Shown piece after piece: positions 28,601 through 37,926 of a stretch of DNA of 64,000 bases. The DNA comes from Ruminococcaceae bacterium UBA5891 (lineage in GTDB: Bacteria > Bacillota > Clostridia > Oscillospirales > Acutalibacteraceae), in assembly GCA_002431945.1 (NCBI GenBank), contig DJET01000048.1, positions 1 through 64,000 on the forward strand, in the 5' to 3' direction. The notes beneath the pieces were generated by a model. That model was not told where the DNA came from, made no database searches, and saw nothing but the letters and a program-made list of their open reading frames with translations. Numbering within the stretch: position 1 is the stretch's first letter; each line of letters opens with the position of its first letter. Position numbers and translations under genes: made by a program.

Positions 28601-29266
28601 TTATTCAAAAATCTTAACGTCGCCGATCAATTTGATATTTCCGTTATCCACAAGAACGGCGCCGGCTCCCTCCGCCGTTGCATAAACCCTTTTACCGCGT
28701 TCTTTGATTATTCTCTTAATTGACGCGTTTTGTATATCGCTGTTTCTGTAATGAACCTCCAAATAAAAATCCTTAAGATAAGGTATACCCTTGTAATAGT
28801 TAAATTCGGCGTAATCCTTATCGGGGGACATATGGTAATCCGCCAATTGAATTACAGCGCCCGCACTTGACCCCATTGCAATGCCCTTATGATTAAGCAG
28901 CGCTTCATAAATACCGAATTCAACTATTCTGTCCTTCATTCTGTCCGGCAATCCGGCCGTGAAGAAAATAATATCGGAATTTGTGATTTTTTCAACAGCC
29001 GTTTCCTTTGTATCCGTAAAATAATTGATAAAGCTTATGTTTTCTTCGGGAATACCGTACACGGCAAAGCTGTCTACAATACTCGGATAAGCGGTGCTTT
29101 TTTCTTTACCGAATATCAATTCCCAATCCTCTGCGTTTTTTACCTGCGCGTCACGAAATGAAAACGCAACTACCGCAACCTTATGCTCCGGCTTAATATA
29201 CTCCTTTAAATCGTCATAGATCCAGGGAGCGCCGAAGCCATAACCCTCATGCAAAATGTTAACCAT
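28601..29266 (-). CDS. Type 1 glutamine amidotransferase-like protein, peptidase S51 (dipeptidase E) family
   Basis: A 221-aa cytoplasmic protein with the S51 nucleophile elbow AMGSSAGAVIQLA near residue 135 and LEVHYRNSD downstream, which may supply the histidine. PepE-type enzymes cleave Asp-X dipeptides; related cyanophycinase-like proteins have other substrates. It is the last gene of the mannosidase operon, 84 bp after the GH38 gene. A dipeptidase for Asp/Asn-linked material would fit glycoprotein breakdown, but that link is inference. Confidence 0.82.
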   Translation of the reverse strand: MVNILHEGYGFGAPWIYDDLKEYIKPEHKVAVVAFSFRDAQVKNAEDWELIFGKEKSTAYPSIVDSFAVYGIPEENISFINYFTDTKETAVEKITNSDIIFFTAGLPDRMKDRIVEFGIYEALLNHKGIAMGSSAGAVIQLADYHMSPDKDYAEFNYYKGIPYLKDFYLEVHYRNSDIQNASIKRIIKERGKRVYATAEGAGAVLVDNGNIKLIGDVKIFE

Positions 29267-29350
29267 TACAAAGCCCTACTTTCTTTAATAAATTTATTTT
29301 TATACTTAAACGGCTCTTTGAGCCGATAAAGATACAGCAAGGATATATGC

Positions 29351-31726
29351 CTACCACTCGATCAAATTCAATTCCTTACCCGCGGTATTAAAGGTTTTAA
29401 TTTCATTATGCCCGATATCGGTTTCAACCGTTTTCCCGAAAACGGTAAATGAAACCGAGGAATCGATCCCGTCAGCCTCGTAAAAGCGTATAACGGTTTC
29501 ATCGTTATCCTCTGCTTTTTTTATTGCCGTAATTATTACACTGTCCTCTTTTTTGCTGAAACAGCTGCCGTGTTCCGGCAATTTCCCGCCATGAAAGCCG
29601 CCCAAAACACCCCTGAGCCCGAAATCAAGCTCCTGTGCCCTTTCCTCAGCGGATCTATTGTCGGTAAAGGGGTATATCCAATAGGTAAAATCGTGTTCGC
29701 CCTGATCCATATATTCACAGAATTCATCGCGCACGCCTACATGGTCCGCATAAACCGCCCCGCGCAGCACAGTTAAACGCATTTCACCGTCAACAGCGTC
29801 ATATCCGTATTTACCGTCATTGGCAACACAGAATATACCGTTTGATATCCATGCCCCGCAAGGCTCCTCTCCCGAATTTTTATTTCTGATAACAGTTGAA
29901 TAAGGTATTTCGGAAATTACCGAATCGCCGTCAGTCGGGAATGAAAGCTTAAACGATTTGTGCTTTTCGTGAAAATCCACACGGGCAGTTACCTTAACTG
30001 CGTCGCTTCCGCTTTCCAAACAATAATCGCGCCGCAGTACCGAGCTGTTAAAGGCTGCCGTAACACGCAGAACCGAGCGGACGTTACCGTTTTCAATTAC
30101 GGTAAATTCAGGCTTTTCAAACATACCTGCGACTGCCCCAAGGCTATCCTTCCAATGCGCCCATGTGTCGCATTCGGTTTCATCAAGCAAAACCGCCTTG
30201 CTTTCGCCTTTTAGGATAAATCTGCCGTTTTTCTTATCGTATATACTGCATATGTCGCCTGTTTTTTCGCTGAATTCCACGCGTATAATGCTGTTTTCAA
30301 GAAAATTTATGCCAACCGAAGTATCGGGCGCAAAATTATTTTTCCCTTCCTCTTCAACAAAAATACGGTAAACCGCATAACCCAGCGGCTCTATATCAGC
30401 CATAAAAACAGTATGCCACTTATCCATCCAATCGTTTGTCTGATCTCCGCGAACGGCTTGGAATGGTATTGCATTGCCCTTGTAATCCTTAATTCCGGTA
30501 GCTTTAAAGCTGATATCGATCGGCATTTTCACACGCCACGTATGCGGATTAAACACCACAAAAGGCATACCGATCCCCTCGGCTTCCCAAATATGCCAAT
30601 GCTTGATCGTACCGTCTTTATATGTTGTAAGCCTTTTACCATTAAGAGTATCTATATTATGAGCGATACTCATAATAGCTCCGGTAATTTCCTGCTCGGT
30701 AACACTCATGGTTTCACCGAAAAGATAACCGGCGTCATCATAGGCCTTTTTAACGGCGCAGCCCGCCAAAATATCATGAAACTGGTTAAACAGCAGGTTT
30801 TTCCAGCCCTTATTTAATTTCTGTCGGGGATATTTATAACCGGTCAGATAGCCCGCCATCGAGCATAGCTTTTCGGCGGCAAGCAAATTGTTTTCGCATT
30901 TGCAGTTTTGAGATTTTACAAAGGTCATAGCGCTGTAACACCCGCGGGCATGATGCTGAAGCTCGCCTGCAATTACCGGCAGCTTGGATTTATCTATACA
31001 TTTAAAATATTCATCGGGCGTTGAATATATAAAATCATCCGATATCAGCTTTTCAATCTCTGATAAAAGCTTTACGGTAGGACCTCCCCCGTGATTTCCC
31101 ACGCCGTAAAACGCCATCATATCAATATTGTCGCGGCAGGAGATATCTTTTATTTCATAAAGCTTATCAATTTTTTCCGCGTCAATATTATAATACATAG
31201 GTATTCGATAGGCGGGTATCTGCGTGCCGTCTGCGCTTTCCCAAAGAAAAACGTTTTCGTTTCTGCCCTGTTCCTTCGGAAACGGGCGCATAAACGTATA
31301 GCTGTTAATGCCGCTCTTTTTTAAAATTTGAGGTAATGCGGCGTTATGCCCGAATGAATCCACATTGTAGCCCGCCGTAACGGCAACACCGAATTTTTCT
31401 TTAAAATATCTTTGCGAGATCAGTGCGTGCCTTGCATAGCTTTCACCGCAAGGGATATTGCAGTCGGGCTGTAAAAACCAACCGCCCGCAATACACCATC
31501 TGCCCTGGTCTGCATAATGCCTGATTTCCGCAAGCATATCCGGATCGATTTTTTCAATCCACTGATAGTAGACCGCTCCCGCACATGTAAATTTATAATT
31601 CGGAAACTCCTTCATTCGGTCAAGCGCGCTGCGAAAGGTTGAAAGGATTTCGGAAAGTCCCTCCTGCCAACGCCAAAGCCAAACAATATCCAAATGAGCA
31701 TTTCCTATCAGATGTACCTTCGACAT
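29351..31726 (-). CDS. Alpha-mannosidase, GH38 (copy 1)
   Basis: A protein of about 791 residues without signal peptide. The start is the ATG at 31726 (MSKVHLIGNAHLD) with CGGAGAT upstream; a frame from 31759 lacks a good site. The zinc-binding motif is GNAHLDIVWLWRW (His, Asp). The catalytic nucleophile region is YNVDSFGHNAALPQIL near residue 135. The middle three-helix region and C-terminal beta-sandwiches have typical GH38 sequences (FNPHTWRVKMPID). It hydrolyses alpha-mannosides from the non-reducing end in the cytoplasm. It follows the beta-mannosidase gene after a 174-bp gap in which I see no other gene. Confidence 0.9.
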   Translation of the reverse strand: MSKVHLIGNAHLDIVWLWRWQEGLSEILSTFRSALDRMKEFPNYKFTCAGAVYYQWIEKIDPDMLAEIRHYADQGRWCIAGGWFLQPDCNIPCGESYARHALISQRYFKEKFGVAVTAGYNVDSFGHNAALPQILKKSGINSYTFMRPFPKEQGRNENVFLWESADGTQIPAYRIPMYYNIDAEKIDKLYEIKDISCRDNIDMMAFYGVGNHGGGPTVKLLSEIEKLISDDFIYSTPDEYFKCIDKSKLPVIAGELQHHARGCYSAMTFVKSQNCKCENNLLAAEKLCSMAGYLTGYKYPRQKLNKGWKNLLFNQFHDILAGCAVKKAYDDAGYLFGETMSVTEQEITGAIMSIAHNIDTLNGKRLTTYKDGTIKHWHIWEAEGIGMPFVVFNPHTWRVKMPIDISFKATGIKDYKGNAIPFQAVRGDQTNDWMDKWHTVFMADIEPLGYAVYRIFVEEEGKNNFAPDTSVGINFLENSIIRVEFSEKTGDICSIYDKKNGRFILKGESKAVLLDETECDTWAHWKDSLGAVAGMFEKPEFTVIENGNVRSVLRVTAAFNSSVLRRDYCLESGSDAVKVTARVDFHEKHKSFKLSFPTDGDSVISEIPYSTVIRNKNSGEEPCGAWISNGIFCVANDGKYGYDAVDGEMRLTVLRGAVYADHVGVRDEFCEYMDQGEHDFTYWIYPFTDNRSAEERAQELDFGLRGVLGGFHGGKLPEHGSCFSKKEDSVIITAIKKAEDNDETVIRFYEADGIDSSVSFTVFGKTVETDIGHNEIKTFNTAGKELNLIEW

Positions 31727-31900
31727 ATTTATCTCCGAATATTTATTTACGAAAAGCATTTGACCAATATTGCTTTTGTTTATATGTCAATTTTAATTCC
31801 CTGCAAAAAAATATTCAATATGAAATAAAACCATTATATGGACAAAAAGCCAAGTACCTGCCGGCATATCAAGCGGCTTTACCAGATTTCAAAGCTGCCG

Positions 31901-34069
31901 TCAACAGTTTTCATCTAAAACGGCATTCATTTTTTTAGGAGCGTCAGCCGGTTTTTCGGGAAGGCGGTACAGCAATACATATTTTGAAGAATAATCGCCT
32001 GCCTCCAGAATTATATGAAGCGTATCCGCGTCATTAACAAACGGCAGCTCAAACCTTACGGTAGGACCGACTGCGTTTTTGCAAACGGGCACATTTGAAT
32101 ATTCCCACCGCAAAAGCTTGATTTTTTCATCATCACCTATTTGTATATAAATATCAACAATTCCGTCGGGAAGCTTGTCAAGAGAATCGTTAAGCAGGTA
32201 AACATCGAAATCAATTGTTTCCCCCGCATAGTAAACAAATTTTCTGTACCGTGCGCTGGCAAGTACGCTTCTGCAAGCCCTTGCAACAGCATAATACGCC
32301 GGTTTTGTATTATCGGGATAGCATATAAGGCTGTTATTTCCGGTATTCGGCCATGGTTCGTTGAAGCACCAGTTCGAAACTATTGAGCAATACGGTTTTT
32401 GTCTTCTTGCCTCTTCAAAAATAAACTGCTGAACTACATTCTGCATTAACTGACCGCATTCTATAAGCTTATCAAAATCGGTGATTTTCCCGAAATACCG
32501 CTCTGTTTCAAGGCTTAAAGCGTGAGTTCCGTGTGCAACGGCAATTTCATTTTCAAGATTTAAAGGCTTCAGCTCTGAAATATCCGCTATTTGCAAAAGT
32601 GTTTCTTTTGTTGAAAAGCCTCCGCCGCCGAATTCGGTATAACCCGTATTGCGGCTCTTCTGCAGCGCCTCTATAACCTCCCCGCCGTCAGACATATTAA
32701 AATTGTACGGTCCGTGCGCCATTCCCATTACCGGAGAGGTAGGCAAAAACGGTATTTCGGGCGTTTTTTCAAACGTCAGCTTATCCATAAGTCTGATGGC
32801 CTTATCCTGATCGGTCATACACGACCAGTTATTAAACAGCTCGTTTCCGCCGCACCAAAGCATAAGGCAAACGTGTTCCTTAATACGCTCAATAATGGCT
32901 TCCGCCTCTTTTTTCAAAACCGAAATATAAGCCTCGGTGCCCTCGTAACGGTTACAGGCAAGCGGAAATTCCTGCCATACCAGAATTCCCAGCTCATCGC
33001 AGATTTCAAAAAAGCTGTCCTTATTTATAACAGCTCCGCCCCAGCAGCGCAAAAAATTCAAATGTGCTTTTTTAACAAGCAAAAGCTGTTTGCGGTAACG
33101 GTCGTAATTCAGCCTGCCGTAAAAAATTTCCGGACACACCCAGTTCGAGCCTTTGGCAAAAATCACCGTATTATTAAGCCTTACGGTTATAGGCGGCGTG
33201 TTACGCGTCATAGGGTAATTTAATCCCTCTCCCCACGAGCCCGCCGCCTTAACAAGCTCAATGCGTTTTATTCCCACCCTGCGTGTTACCGAAATATCGC
33301 CCGATACAGCCGTATAAGAATACAGCGGCTGATCTCCGTAGCCGTTACACCACCAAAGCAGCGGGTTCTTAAGCGTAAAGCCGCATTTCTCACCGCAGCC
33401 GCTGAATAAAATCTCTCCGTCGGGCGCTCTGAATTCCCATAACGTATCGGGTTGACCTGCCGAAGCAAGCCTGATTTCGGCAATTTTCAGATCCTTTGAA
33501 AGCTCATAGTCGCATTTAGGCTCCGGAACGCTGTTACAGGTTGTTTCCAAAATAAAAATGTCTTCCCAAATACCAAGCGGAACAAGCCGAGGGTGAAAAT
33601 CCCAGCCGTAGCTTACCGCCGGCTTGCAGCATTGATTTGCTTCGTCGCGGGTATCCTTATGAACACCCGGAAGCGTACTTTTCGGAACCGGCATAATAAT
33701 TATTTTCAGTTTGATCCTCCCGCCGGAAAAGCGTGTCAGATCAAGCCTTTGAATTTTATACATTCCCTCGTATTTGCAAAGCCTTTCACCGTTAGCATAT
33801 ATTTCATAGCTGTAATCAATTCCGTTTACAACCAAAAACAGCTTATTACCTTGCGAACAAGCGGCGTCGTATTCCGTAGTATATACCCAGTACAGATCCT
33901 CTAACGGTCTGTATTTTTTAAAATTCAGACCCCTGTTATAATCAGGCAGTCCGTACTCCCTTGCATAATCCAATTGAACCGCTCCGGGAACGGCGGCGTT
34001 AAAGAATTTTTCCGGTTCCTCGCCGTACCTGCTGCAAAATCCGACCTTCCAATCAAGTAAATGCTTCAT
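31901..34069 (-). CDS. Beta-mannosidase-like glycoside hydrolase, GH2
   Basis: A 722-aa cytoplasmic protein with GH2 layout: N-terminal sugar-binding jelly roll, immunoglobulin-like domain, then TIM barrel from about residue 290. The acid/base glutamate is at about 410 in WCGGNELFNNW and the nucleophile at about 479 in GYTEFGGGGF. WDFHPRLVPLGIWEDI near residue 156 and the WCGGNE form are typical of beta-mannosidases. It would cleave the Man-beta-1,4-GlcNAc linkage of N-glycan cores or beta-manno-oligosaccharides. Its start overlaps the preceding GH38 gene by 17 bp. Confidence 0.85.
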   Translation of the reverse strand: MKHLLDWKVGFCSRYGEEPEKFFNAAVPGAVQLDYAREYGLPDYNRGLNFKKYRPLEDLYWVYTTEYDAACSQGNKLFLVVNGIDYSYEIYANGERLCKYEGMYKIQRLDLTRFSGGRIKLKIIIMPVPKSTLPGVHKDTRDEANQCCKPAVSYGWDFHPRLVPLGIWEDIFILETTCNSVPEPKCDYELSKDLKIAEIRLASAGQPDTLWEFRAPDGEILFSGCGEKCGFTLKNPLLWWCNGYGDQPLYSYTAVSGDISVTRRVGIKRIELVKAAGSWGEGLNYPMTRNTPPITVRLNNTVIFAKGSNWVCPEIFYGRLNYDRYRKQLLLVKKAHLNFLRCWGGAVINKDSFFEICDELGILVWQEFPLACNRYEGTEAYISVLKKEAEAIIERIKEHVCLMLWCGGNELFNNWSCMTDQDKAIRLMDKLTFEKTPEIPFLPTSPVMGMAHGPYNFNMSDGGEVIEALQKSRNTGYTEFGGGGFSTKETLLQIADISELKPLNLENEIAVAHGTHALSLETERYFGKITDFDKLIECGQLMQNVVQQFIFEEARRQKPYCSIVSNWCFNEPWPNTGNNSLICYPDNTKPAYYAVARACRSVLASARYRKFVYYAGETIDFDVYLLNDSLDKLPDGIVDIYIQIGDDEKIKLLRWEYSNVPVCKNAVGPTVRFELPFVNDADTLHIILEAGDYSSKYVLLYRLPEKPADAPKKMNAVLDENC

Positions 34070-36671
34070 ATTTATTCTCCGTTTTATATTTTTTAATCAG
34101 ACAAAGCCTGAATGTAACTATCTTTTTTGCCGAAACCGTATAGCTTACAGCTCCGTTTACTAATAAATTATCGGATATTTCCTTCTCGTCAATGCGCGTC
34201 AGACGCACCGAGCTTACATTTTTGTTAAAAGAAACGGTAATGCGTTCATCAGCTTCGGTGGGGTTATATATACGCAGTATTGCACCGTTGCCGTCTTCCG
34301 CAGATTTATAGGCCGATATTTCGCATCTGTCCGATTCAATTTTAACAGCAGTAAATTCCGGCGCTAAGCTTCCGCGCTGTATCTTAAGCTGTTCTGCGTA
34401 AAGCGGCGGCATTGAAAAATTCCTGCCGCTTCGGTAAGCCGCGTATTTTGTTTTACCCGAATACGGCACTGCGGCGTATTCAAACGTATGGCTGCCTATG
34501 CACTGCCCGCCGGGGGTGGGAAAGCTTCCCCAATCGCCTATTTGACCGATAGAGCGAAGAAGCGTCAGCGCCATTGTGCGGCTTTCATCACGCATAATTT
34601 CATATTCACAAAGACCGCGCGCCGCAACAAGAAGACCGTATTCTCCGTTTTCGGCAGCAAAAAATTCATGCATACGCTGAGTATTTTCGGGATTTTCCCA
34701 AAGCTTACCCGGTAATAGGCTGCGCTTTGTTATATCAAACTGACCGCTTGAAAGAGAAAAATCCGTATTGATCTGCGACGGAAACAACACACGCAAACGA
34801 TGATTTTTACATTTATTATCAAAGTTCGCGGTAATATCCAGTCTGTCTACCCCGTCTGTAATCGTAATCAGACTTTCAATCGGATAAAGCGTACCTTCAA
34901 TTTCAATTTGTGAGTTGATTTTAAAGACTGCGGAAAAGCTGTTTTTCTTTATAAGCGACCACCGTGCCGGATTATCCCTTGAATATGTTCGGGTTGAATT
35001 ACTTTTTTCTCTGAAATCATACAGATCCCCGTTATCCTCTGCATTTTCAAATGTATTCAGCCCGTAATACTGCCTGCCAGTTCGCTTATCGGTTAGTGTA
35101 ACAGAGCCGTCGCGGCATATTCGGAAGGCTATAATTTCATTTTCTGCACCGTTTTCTCTTACTGTCAGCCTGTTTTCCGAGCCGGAGGCATATGCTTGTG
35201 ACCTCGGCATATATGCCTCTGTATGAATTTCAAAGCATTTCCAACCTATTCCGTGCGCTTTCACAACAAATTCGGCTTTAAATCTATGAACGTATTTAGG
35301 TACGCGAAAGCTGTTTTCCGGCAATTCATATGTAAATTCTTTTCCTATATATTCTATATCCGCCGAAACAACAACGCCGTCTGCGTCGGTAATAAAAACA
35401 TTGTCGGGCTTTTCACCCTCAAAATCAATAAAGGTTTCTATCCTTTCCGCCGTTTCAAACGGCGAAAAACAAAATATTGCCAAGCCGTGCCTGCCGGCAA
35501 ATTTAATATTTTTCACAATGCTTTTTGCCGCGTCTGCCGCAACAGCCGAGGATACCTGAACAGACTTTTTAAAACGAATTTTCATTTCCTCCGCAACTGC
35601 GTCGTCACTGCATGCGCATATCGAATCATGCGGATGATTCTGCATAAGCTTTTTCCATGAATAGTATAGCTGATCGCCGTAGCCCTTACCTCCGCAGAGT
35701 ACCCACAGCGCATTAAGCGGTTCCGCAATTCTTTCAAGTATATACTGCGCCTTATGGTTCAGCTGCTTTAGAGGAATATGTGAAGACGCAGTGCCCACCA
35801 GCCGACAATTCCCTTTGGTATTTTGCGAGCATAGCTCTCCTATCACGGTTTGAAAATTATTTTTATAATCGTCAAGCTTAGGCAGGTAATCCTTAAAATC
35901 ACTTATTATGAATCTGATATCAGACCTCATAGCCTGCGCCTTTTTAAGGATTTCCGGCAGATCGGTCTGTACGGGCTGATGATCGCAGCCGTTCATACCG
36001 AGAATAAACGGCGTAGACGAAGAGCTTTCCGCAGCCGCTATTAAATCATCGATTTTTTTTGAAAGCAATTCCGTATTTTCGGGAAGCTGCATTGCATTGT
36101 TGTACCAATGAGAAAACATAACTCCTATAACGCTGCTGCCGTCCGGAGAGCTCCATATAATCTCAGACGGGTTGATTCGCTCCGGATTTACGGTGTTATT
36201 GTACTGAACTTCATTTATTCCGCGCCCGAATGCGGCATATCTTATTCCGAAGCCCGAAAGAATTTGCGGCATCTGACCTATATTTCCGAACGCGTCCGGA
36301 AAGTAGCCGAGCAATAATGGCTCCGCCCCTATGCCGCAGCACATTTTCAGCCCGTAAAGCAAATTTCTGACATTGGCTTCGCCGCTTGTTAAAAATTCGT
36401 CCTGCAAAACGTAAAACGGACCTATTTGTATTCGGTCTGATTTTATCAGCCTTAAAAGCCGCTCCCTCATTTGCGGTCTTATTTCAAGATAGTCGTCAAT
36501 TATTATATATTGACCGTCTAAATGAAAGTGCAGAAAATCCGGCTTGTTTTCAAGCGTTTCAATAAGCTGATCCATAAAACGCACCAAATAAAAGCGATGC
36601 TCCTCAAAGCTCATATACCATTCTCTGTCCCAATGGGTATGTGCAATAATATGTAATTCGGTAGCCTTCAT
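34053..36671 (-). CDS. Alpha-mannosidase, GH38 (copy 2)
   Basis: An 872-aa cytoplasmic GH38 enzyme of the MngB-like size class. The zinc motif is HIIAHTHWDREWYMSFE (His, Asp) and the nucleophile region is LGYFPDAFGNIGQMPQIL near residue 122; GMNGCDHQP near residue 240 is also typical. It differs strongly from copy 1, so the two probably remove different alpha-mannose linkages. It is the first gene of the mannosidase operon; CGGAGGGG precedes the start. Pairing with a GH2 beta-mannosidase points to stepwise trimming of high-mannose or core N-glycan fragments. Confidence 0.92.
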   Translation of the reverse strand: MKATELHIIAHTHWDREWYMSFEEHRFYLVRFMDQLIETLENKPDFLHFHLDGQYIIIDDYLEIRPQMRERLLRLIKSDRIQIGPFYVLQDEFLTSGEANVRNLLYGLKMCCGIGAEPLLLGYFPDAFGNIGQMPQILSGFGIRYAAFGRGINEVQYNNTVNPERINPSEIIWSSPDGSSVIGVMFSHWYNNAMQLPENTELLSKKIDDLIAAAESSSSTPFILGMNGCDHQPVQTDLPEILKKAQAMRSDIRFIISDFKDYLPKLDDYKNNFQTVIGELCSQNTKGNCRLVGTASSHIPLKQLNHKAQYILERIAEPLNALWVLCGGKGYGDQLYYSWKKLMQNHPHDSICACSDDAVAEEMKIRFKKSVQVSSAVAADAAKSIVKNIKFAGRHGLAIFCFSPFETAERIETFIDFEGEKPDNVFITDADGVVVSADIEYIGKEFTYELPENSFRVPKYVHRFKAEFVVKAHGIGWKCFEIHTEAYMPRSQAYASGSENRLTVRENGAENEIIAFRICRDGSVTLTDKRTGRQYYGLNTFENAEDNGDLYDFREKSNSTRTYSRDNPARWSLIKKNSFSAVFKINSQIEIEGTLYPIESLITITDGVDRLDITANFDNKCKNHRLRVLFPSQINTDFSLSSGQFDITKRSLLPGKLWENPENTQRMHEFFAAENGEYGLLVAARGLCEYEIMRDESRTMALTLLRSIGQIGDWGSFPTPGGQCIGSHTFEYAAVPYSGKTKYAAYRSGRNFSMPPLYAEQLKIQRGSLAPEFTAVKIESDRCEISAYKSAEDGNGAILRIYNPTEADERITVSFNKNVSSVRLTRIDEKEISDNLLVNGAVSYTVSAKKIVTFRLCLIKKYKTENKYEAFT

Positions 36672-36812
36672 TTTCCCCTCCGTATTTACTTACAAAACTG
36701 CCGGACGCCGACCTTGTAAATTATGTTATTACCCATTTTACATAAAAACCGATTTTCTTATCCGTAATATCAAATTAAAGCAGCGCAAAACGGGAAATAT
36801 CACATTACTAAT

Positions 36813-36839
36813 ATTATAACATTCGATTTTTATTGTAAA
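36813..36839 (-). promoter_or_regulatory. Candidate promoter of the mannosidase operon
   Basis: On the minus strand TATAAT lies at 36813-36818 with TTTACA at 36834-36839, a short 15-bp spacer. It would give a leader of about 135 bp. The remainder of the 36672-37020 gap is AT-rich with no coding sign. Confidence 0.4.
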
Positions 36840-36957
36840 TATGAAATAATCGCATATTATGGACAATACTATAACATTTCCGTTAAAATTTTCCTTACCG
36901 GCTTTTAAGCACCTAAAGCTTATAAAGGCTTTTTATGCAGAATTTGTAAATTACCGG

Positions 36958-36986
36958 TGGAAATTTACGCCGAACAATGATATAAT
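36958..36986 (+). promoter_or_regulatory. Promoter of the HAD phosphatase gene
   Basis: TATAAT at 36981-36986 with TGGAAA at 36958-36963 (four of six matches to the -35 consensus) and a 17-bp spacer. It is followed by an AAGGATG site before the ATG at 37021. Confidence 0.6.
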
Positions 36987-37020
36987 TAAATTACAAATTT
37001 TCAAAAAAGGATGACTGCAT

Positions 37021-37833
37021 ATGAATATTACATCCAATAAAATTGATTTCAACACAAAAAAGGGCTTTATTTGCGATATGGACGGCGTGATATACCACGG
37101 AAATAAGATCCTGCCGGGCGTGGCGGAGTTTATTCAGTGGCTGCACGATGAAAATAAGGAATACCTGTTTTTAACAAATAACAGCGGATATACTCCGAGA
37201 GAACTGAATCAAAAGCTTGCCCGAATGGGACTGGACGTACCCGAAGAGCATTTTTACACAAGCGCTTTGGCAACGGCGGCGTTTTTAAAGGAGCAGGCGC
37301 CCGGCTGCTCTGTTTTCGCAATCGGCGAAGCCGGACTTTTAAATGCACTTTACGACGCAGGTATCACGATGAACGACGTAAATCCGGATTACGTCGTTGT
37401 GGGCGAAGGTCGGTCCTATTCCCTTGATACGCTTACAAAGGCAACCAATCTGGTTATGGCGGGAGCAAAGCTTATAGGAGCCAACTCCGATGTTTCGGGA
37501 CCTATTGAAAACGGTATTGCCCCTGCCTGCCGCGCGCTGATTGCCCCGATAGAAATGGCAACCGGAAAGCAGGCGTATTTTTGCGGAAAGCCTAATCCGC
37601 TGATGATGCGCACCGGTCTGCGAATGCTCAACTGCCACTCGGCTGAGGCTGTGATGGTAGGCGACCGTATGGATACCGATGTTATTTCAGGTATGGAAAG
37701 CGGTATGTCTACGGTTTTGGTACTCTCCGGAGTATCTACCCGCGAAACGCTTAAAACCTATGCCTTCCGTCCGAGCATTGTCCTGAACGGCGTCGGCGAT
37801 ATTCCGACCTTGGCAGCGAAAAACAAGAAATAA
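37021..37833 (+). CDS. HAD-IIA family phosphatase, NagD-like
   Basis: A 270-aa cytoplasmic protein with all HAD motifs: CDMDGVIYHGN (motif I, nucleophile Asp), LTNNSGYTP (motif II), CGKPNPLMM (motif III lysine region) and MVGDRMDTDVISGM (motif IV). The inserted cap domain is of the type found in NagD and p-nitrophenyl phosphatases. Substrate is probably a sugar or nucleotide phosphate. It is monocistronic between two terminators and promoters. The name NagD is by similarity only; being near nag genes in this genome is not proof of function. Confidence 0.9.
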   Translation: MNITSNKIDFNTKKGFICDMDGVIYHGNKILPGVAEFIQWLHDENKEYLFLTNNSGYTPRELNQKLARMGLDVPEEHFYTSALATAAFLKEQAPGCSVFAIGEAGLLNALYDAGITMNDVNPDYVVVGEGRSYSLDTLTKATNLVMAGAKLIGANSDVSGPIENGIAPACRALIAPIEMATGKQAYFCGKPNPLMMRTGLRMLNCHSAEAVMVGDRMDTDVISGMESGMSTVLVLSGVSTRETLKTYAFRPSIVLNGVGDIPTLAAKNKK

Positions 37834-37853
37834 TTTACTGCGTATACATAACT

Positions 37854-37918
37854 AAAAAATCCGAATCGGGTTAAGGCTGATTTTAAGTACATTTAAGCCT
37901 TACCTGATTCGGATTTTT
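37854..37918. terminator. Bidirectional intrinsic terminator
   Basis: AAATCCGAATC...GGTTAAGGCT pairs with AGCCTTACC...GATTCGGATTT, a long stem with a small mismatch, flanked by A and T runs. It separates the convergent HAD phosphatase gene and the adhesin-like gene. Confidence 0.85.
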
Positions 37919-37926
37919 AATTACTG

